DNA of 64,000 bases, from NCBI GenBank assembly GCA_023213395.1, contig CM041465.1, positions 152,651,741 through 152,715,740 of the forward strand, given 5' to 3'. Under the pieces are notes generated by a model. That model searched no databases. It was not told the origin of the DNA and was given only the letters and a program-made list of their open reading frames with translations. Positions 57,563 through 64,000 of the stretch are shown here, in pieces. Every line of letters starts with the position of its first letter. Positions within the stretch are counted from its first letter, which is position 1. The DNA comes from Cycas panzhihuaensis (Eukaryota > Cycadophyta). The position numbers were made by a program, and so were the translations under genes.

Positions 57563-60110
57563 GAAGTGGCTCTTAATTGAAAATCACCAAAACAAAAAAT
57601 ATTTTTCTTAAAAATGGCTTTATTGATAATGTTTATTATATCCTAAGTTTATTATCTAACCTTTCATTTATATATTAGATCTGTCAAAAGGGTTTGATAG
57701 TTAAATGTTAGAAAGATAGGTTTATAGTAAAATAACCCTTTAACAAATTTAAAGTTACTACTTCTAGACTTTTAGATCATATACATAGTTTACATAAACT
57801 ATTTAATTTAACTTACTCAAGTGAAAAATCACATTTTCTTCCTATATAAGTGGTCTAACCCAATTAGCAAACTTTGTCACACACTCTTTGGCCATATTAG
57901 TTATTGTTAATTATATATCCTTAATTAGTATAATATGCTCTGTGGCTTACCTATACAATCTATAATGTGTATAGTCTATGAAGCCTATATTCTAAGAAAG
58001 CAACACATGGATCTTTTCTTGATAAATTTATCTTTAGGAGGAAACAACCCCTATAACTAATTCACTTTGATATATATAGATGATTTGAAGACCTTTCCTA
58101 CTTTAGAAATAGGTATTTCATTATTTTCATCAATGATTTTTTTAGAAAATATTGGATCTAAAGTATTAAATATCATAGTGAAATATTTGATCAATTTCTT
58201 AAATTTAAAGTACTAGTAGAAAATTGATCTAACTATATAATATAAATATTTAGAATGGACAATGCTAAGGAGTGCTTAAATAACCAAATTATTTAATTTA
58301 GCTAAAAGAATGATATAAAATTTTAATATTTGGTTGCTTACATACCGTAACAAAATGGTGTCGCTAAAAGAAAATTTTTAACCTAAGTTAAAATAACTCA
58401 ATATATATTATATTTCAAATAATTAAATAAAAAATTACTATACAAACTCCATTTAATAAGTTACCCACTAGAGCTATTAATAATATCACTCTTAAAGAGA
58501 AATAGTCTAATAGGAGACCTTCCATTAAACATTTAAAAGCTTTTATAAGTATTGCTTAAGCACATGTCCTGAAAGAAAATAAACAGAAACCAGATCCTAA
58601 ATGCTATAGTTTCATCTTCATTCGATACCATGAAGAAAGTAAGGGATACAAACTTTTTGATATTATCACTTACAATGTTTCCATCAAATGAGATGTCAAG
58701 TTTGATGAAAAAGGTTAAGTTCACATTCTATTGATGATTATACTCATTTTCCCTTACTATTTAATAATACTCCTTAAGTCTTAATAGGACTCAACATCAA
58801 CCTAAGACTAACTCTAGTGAAGAAATCTCTATTGAAGATGTAATAAATAATTTATAAAAATAAATTCAAATAGTTTTCATTAATGAATAATTTATAACCC
58901 TTATATTTGCTAGTCTTGATGTTTATGATCCTTCAAATACCCAAAGAATTAGGTCTAAATAGCTACAGGGTAACTTCTCTTTTATGGCCAAAATTATATA
59001 TCAATTGATCCGTAAATATTCAAAGAAGCAATGAACATTGTGTATGATGCATTAATAAGAAATTTTATATGGGGATTAGTCACTTTTCCTCATGGAAAGA
59101 ACCCAGTTAGATGCAAATGCATTTACTACACTAAGTATAACTCTCAAGGTGCCATTGAAAAACACAAAGTTAGGCTAATTATAAAGGGGTTTTTCTAGGT
59201 TGATAGGACTGATTACAATAAAACCTTTACACCTATCACCAAAATGAACACTATTAAATCATTATCTCTTTAGTAGCCAAGTTTGGTTGGGAAGTATATC
59301 ATATGGATGTAAAAAATACCTTTCTAAATGATGATTTAATTTTTAAAATCTACATGATCTAACCACCTAGTCTTTCTCTAGACCCTAACTTAGAGTATAT
59401 AGACTTAAAATATCCTTAGATGGTCTTAAATAAGCCCCTAATGTTTAATATAAAGAGATTGACAATTATCTTCCTCATAATAGCTTTAGTAAATGTATTA
59501 GTGATTCCATTCTACATTTCAAAAAATGAGGAAATAATATAATTTTTCTAATTTTATATGTTGATGATATTATAATTACTAGATTTTTACTTGCCATAAT
59601 TTCAACTTTAAAAAACCAACTTAATGTCAATTTTTGAAATGATTAACTTAGGACTACTCTATTAATTCCTTGGACTTTATGTTTACTAACTAGAATTAAG
59701 AACCTCTATCTCACAACCCAAATATATTTTAGATCTACTTAAGAGATTTAAAATAGAAACTTGTAAGCAAGCATGAACTTTTCTTCAGTATGAGGCTAAA
59801 CTTACTCTTAATTATATTTCTCCTTTGGTTAATATTACTTTACACTGGCAGTTAATTAGGAGTTTAATCTACTTAACTCATATAGGACCTAATATATCTT
59901 ATGTAGTTGCTTTATATTCATGTTTTTTGAAAAAATCACATAACTCACATTAAAAAGTAACCAAGAGAATCTTATGCTACTTATAAGATACTATTTACTA
60001 TGGCTTCAATTATAATTATACTAACCTTAATCTTTAACTAACTAGTTTTATAGACTTTAATTAGACTAGAGATAATAATAAATGAAAATCCACTACTAGT
60101 TATTAGAAAA
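57563..60110 (+). pseudogene. Copia Y relic: integrase, RT and RNase H
   Basis: Resumes the copia cut by X. After a weak region, integrase appears near 58060-58210: LIHFDIY (first catalytic Asp), NRYFIIFINDFFRKYW, EIFDQFLKFKVLVEN, then RMDNAKECLN near 58255 (second Asp) and QNGVAKRK near 58350. RT: YHMDVKNTFLNDDL near 59300, LYVDDIIIT (YVDD encoded at 59557-59568), SQPKYILDLLKRFKIETCK near 59720, LIRSLIYLTHIGPNISYVV near 59855. RNase H pieces end with KSTTSY near 60095, where a new LTR-like block starts. Dozens of stops and shifts: the most decayed copia of the window, as expected for the oldest layer. Confidence 0.8.
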
Positions 60111-60423
60111 TGCAATTGAAACAAACAAGATCCATAGGATCTTTCACATCAGGTAAATATTAAACAGGAACATATTGCATAAGACACCAGATTGTCATGG
60201 GAAACCCTTACAGGTGAAAACCCACAAAGAATAATAATTTATATTATGACAAAATGGTATGTTATAATGTTGGACTTTGATCTATATTTATAGATCTAAA
60301 GTGCCAAATATAATTACAATTTACATCCATTGGGCTACTACACTCGAGAATATTCTCCACATAATTAGGCATATAAATAGGGTGTCCACTTTACATTAGT
60401 TGATATGGACACATATTCCAACA
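60111..60423 (-). repeat. LTR-like block, 3' LTR of element J (minus strand)
   Basis: Minus strand starts TGTTGGAATATGTGTCC, directly after GATGGGA (a purine tract on the minus strand, plus-strand 60424-60430). The left end near 60111 is set by where the Y RNase H frame stops. No second full copy is in the window, so LTR identity is inferred from the PPT/TGTTGGA junction. Confidence 0.55.
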
Positions 60424-63400
60424 TCCCATCTTAATGTAAGTGTGAGGCAGTAAGGATTATCCTTACCCAACCTAATATGCACAAATGTCAATGTAGAAAT
60501 CTTTAGTTTGAGCTTGGTGAATACATTCACAAGTCGATCTCAACTTAGATAACCTTCAACCTAATTTGGATGTAATGGTGCCATGCCTCGTATGTGCTCA
60601 ATTCTTTGGATATACTCTAATAAACCTGTAACTATATATCTCTCTCTGCACCTAAAACTTTATAAATTCAACTCATCCATATTCCTTTGACTAAACTAAG
60701 AGGTTGAGACACTTGAGCCATGTGAATTACCTCTTTAAGTCTTCATTAAGGAACACTGATATGATACAATATGATACCTAACTATCTAAAGCTACTAAAC
60801 TAAGGATCAAATGAATTAATAAATATAGAGATAGGTGAAAATATCTCATCATAACTTAATCCTTCTTCCTGCTAGATATCACATGTGTAACAAGTCTTCA
60901 AACTTGCAAATTAACCAAGTTCTTTGCTTTAATACAACTTTCCATTGTAAATTTGTACTCACTAGAATGTTGGTATCTATCTCAAGATTTGACTTGCATG
61001 TTATTCCATGATCTTACATCATCCTACAAGTCTTCAACTGTCAATGGAATATGGGGTTGCAATCCATGTCTCATCATCTAGCAGCTCCTTATCATCAATC
61101 TCTCACTAGGTCTTGCTTTCATCTCAAGCATAATGTTGGGAAAATAAACCTCTACACCTACTAAACAACATCTTAGAAAAATGAAGCAATGAAGGATAAA
61201 ACCTATAACTAAATGACAATCAACATGATATGTCAAGAACTCTTCAATTAAATATCTAGACTGATCACAATACATTTCCCTTGTAGATCACACTGTTTGT
61301 AAGTAAAACAACCCATAGGCTTCAAACCCTTGTAATCCTACTACTGTAATCTTTGTCTAAGATGTGTGCACTCTAATGAACCAAAGGAAATAAATGGAAG
61401 GCTTCTAACTTGGTCTAAACACAAAACACGAGGGGAAATTATGCCACGAATAGTCATAATAAGGGATCCCATACCTGTCTGCTATAGTTTCTGCCATTAA
61501 AACATGGGAGGCAAACCACAACATGTGTCAACCTCACCATTTGTATCATGATAGTAACCTGCAATGCAACCTTACAGGCCAATTATACATACCATGACAA
61601 AGGCATCACTGATGTTAAGGCATCTCATCTTAGACCTTTCCATTCACACTTTAAATTTATCAAATACTCTATCTCGGTTCCACATCAAACTTTTTAAGAT
61701 ATGCACCCATGTTGAACCAACATTAATTAGGCCACAAGCCTTCATACTATTAGCAATCCAACTAGTAAAGTATAAAGGTCCATCATCAACTGACAACTAC
61801 TCATATAAGCAAATTCTAAACCTTATTACCTCATACACATATGATGTAATAGAACTTGAATATAACTAAATAAACCATACTTATTTCATTGAATCAACCA
61901 CATAAACATGAACTTTGTGTAATGATCTATGCCACACTCAAACAATAACAGAGTTTATATTAAATTGTAATTAAGGTATCTCATGCTCTTCTTTACCTAT
62001 CACTTACCCATCATCGCCCTCATACTTGTCCTTTCACTCGCCCACTTAACTTTCCATGCAACAAGTCTACCTTCGCCTCATCTTGTCCATCTTCACCATT
62101 TTTGCCCATAAACTTCCCCATATAAAATATATGCTAGAGAGTATAAATTCACCTCACTAGTTCTCTTATGTAAATCACACTCTAGAGAGTCTTATCACAC
62201 CCATGTACATTGCCATGACACTATTTTATACACTTGTATTCATAGAACAACATCACATCTTAATGCCTTATAATACCATTGAATCAAACTACTTTAAACA
62301 TGGAAAAGCATCTACATGAATTAACCATAACAACAAATGATTAAAAAAGGCATCTATATCAAACTCATCTTTATATTAAGTCAATGTAACTTAATATATC
62401 TCACATGGGCGACTTAAAGATTATAAAATACCAAATAAATCATATGATATGAAACAACCATGAGAGACCATATATGCTTAAATCAATAAAGGGTAAATTA
62501 ATAATAGTGGTGCAATAAAGTACTAAATCAAATAAATCATATCAAATGCCAAAAATGCATTCAGCTAATTGATTAATTTAATATATCAAAGGGCAAATTG
62601 GATAATGTGAATGGGTAGTTGTGCATGTCAAATAACATCTCTAGTAACTATATACCTATAATGAGAATGATGACTACAACATATTATCACATGCGATACA
62701 GTACATAGGCAACGCAATCTATAATTATCACTGGCAATAGTTGTAGATATTAACCAATGAATAGATGTAAATTTATAACTTTATTTTATCACATGGTTGC
62801 TCAAACATCATAAATATCATGGACAAGCAAATTAACACGTAGACCTGAATAGTCATGGCTGAATCAAATATCAATGGTGACGTAATCTTAATCATCACGC
62901 TAATGACTCACATAGGCTAAATATTCAATTGGGCGATTGCAAATATATGTCTAGCAACACCAATAATATGCAGACTACTTATATATTATGAAGGCCAGTT
63001 GAAATTTATGTAACAGTTAGGGAACAAGTACATTATTCACAGTTGAACTTAGATATGGGTTAATATATTAAGGGATGATCCTTAATAACTAGTTGGTTAT
63101 CAATCATGTACACAACACACAACATTTGGTAATCAATGTAGGCTTAAAATAGAGGCATCCTAATATAAATGGTTGAAGAAATAAATCATTCCATAGGCCA
63201 TATAATAGATATATTTATACTCGACTGATAGATATATCACCACGTAGAGAGACAACTCAATCATCACACAGTGATCCAATAAACATATAACATATCTCAT
63301 GGGTGATGTAAATATATCATATGGTGTAATATAATAATGTAGAGTATCATACATACGGCTATGACTATTGATGAATATTTGGTAATATCAAATATATTCA

Positions 63401-63909
63401 TCAATGCAAATAAAATTATGGGTCATATATATATTATTCAAATCCCAGAATATTATATGAGTGATTAATATATAATAAAACAATAATCATACCTTTGATT
63501 TGATACCATATTATCATTTCATAGATCTACAACTGGCTTGCTAGGGTTTTTATACTCTCCCACTAGCAACTGAGGGCTAGCAATCATCTCTAGGGTATCT
63601 AAACTTGAGGGCTCAAATAAACTTACATGGTTTGCAATAGAGTAAAAACTTATCCACACACCTCCATATAGCTTAGAATACCTATAAACAATGGATAGAA
63701 GGCCCCTAGGATCCACCAGTGATCATCTGTATCAATACATAAGGGTTTCATTTGTTATGGCAATGATATAGGCATAATGACAACAATGGTAGACGAGTTA
63801 TAGAGAAAGGCAACGAAAATACTACAGACACCTGAGCTAAGCAGAATATGGTCACATTATTCATAAAGTTAATGAAATGGACAAAAATGGTTAGGTTGGA
63901 GGAATGTTG
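60424..63909 (-). other. Internal region of element J, mostly non-coding
   Basis: 3.5 kb with only short, unsupported open frames and no clear gag or pol motifs on either strand. Lying between a PPT/LTR junction on the left and a PBS on the right, it fits a large non-autonomous LTR element (LARD-like). It could also be a very old copia whose coding sequence has faded. Confidence 0.45.
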
Positions 63910-63921
63910 ACTCCGATACCA
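63910..63921 (-). promoter_or_regulatory. PBS of element J
   Basis: ACTCCGATACCA on the plus strand; its complement TGGTATCGGAGT differs at two positions from the initiator-Met PBS. It lies 2 nt before a TGTTATAGACC LTR start. Confidence 0.6.
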
Positions 63922-63923
63922 GT

Positions 63924-64000
63924 TGTTATAGACCTTTTTTATAACTTGAGGAGGAGACCAAATATTAAATGCACCAGAGAACTTTGAAAGAGATTTATAG
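63924..64000 (-). repeat. Start of the 5' LTR of element J (cut by window end)
   Basis: Begins TGTTATAGACC beside the PBS. The first 77 bp do not match the start of the 60111-60423 block, so either the left LTR is truncated or the two ends belong to different elements. Confidence 0.4.

Noticed and set aside
60740-60760. Minus-strand SVFLN-like phrase in element J, as in copia RT
   Set aside because: Only five residues match and no other RT motif ([17 protein letters not shown]) is found in order around it.

Overview
This 64 kb window looks like intergenic DNA from a plant nuclear genome, probably a large-genome seed plant. It is AT-rich and packed with decayed Ty1/copia and Ty3/gypsy LTR retrotransposons with plant-type features: PBSs complementary to initiator tRNA-Met (TGGTATCAGAGC), copia gag-PR-IN-RT-RH order, and chromodomain gypsy elements. 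I see no host protein-coding gene, tRNA, rRNA or CRISPR. Gymnosperm origin is only a guess.

The layout is a stack of insertions that can be taken apart using the 5-bp target-site duplications (TSDs). The oldest layer is a copia gag-pol relic, 'Y' (+), now split between about 8541-9209 and 57563-60110. Element 'X' (+; TSD ATTTG) inserted into Y near its protease; its LTRs are now 47 kb apart. X appears to carry a long non-coding leader and only a gag-like fragment. Three elements then landed in the X leader: gypsy 'C' (+, 11062-22427, TSD ATATC), gypsy 'H' (-, about 22854-38346) and copia 'F' (-, 39674-55938, TSD CATCT). Each was itself hit: C by copia 'B' (+, 16230-21526, TSD AAGAA/AAGGA), H by copia 'D' (-, 29703-38210, TSD TTGAT, inside H's LTR), and F by copia 'E' (+, 46793-54904, TSD GATCC) and by a 322-bp TRIM (42608-42929).

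Left flank: a minus-strand Tat-like gypsy RT relic (1-850), a plus-strand copia RT/RNase H relic (860-2130), a gypsy integrase/chromodomain tail with a putative LTR (2485-3151), and complete but dead copia 'A' (+, 3175-8535, TSD AGGAT), a sister of B. Right flank: after Y ends near 60110 there is a minus-strand LTR-like block, 3.5 kb of mostly non-coding sequence, and a PBS at 63910 leading into another LTR cut by the window edge ('J', probably a large non-autonomous element).

D, E and F form one related copia group with about 3 kb non-coding leaders between PBS and gag, a GC-richer conserved block just upstream of gag, and an LTR hairpin. In D and E the pol frame also reads into the 3' LTR. 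Element E keeps the most intact gag-pol (one 1046-codon open stretch), broken mainly by a few stops and one frameshift. Nothing here looks currently autonomous.
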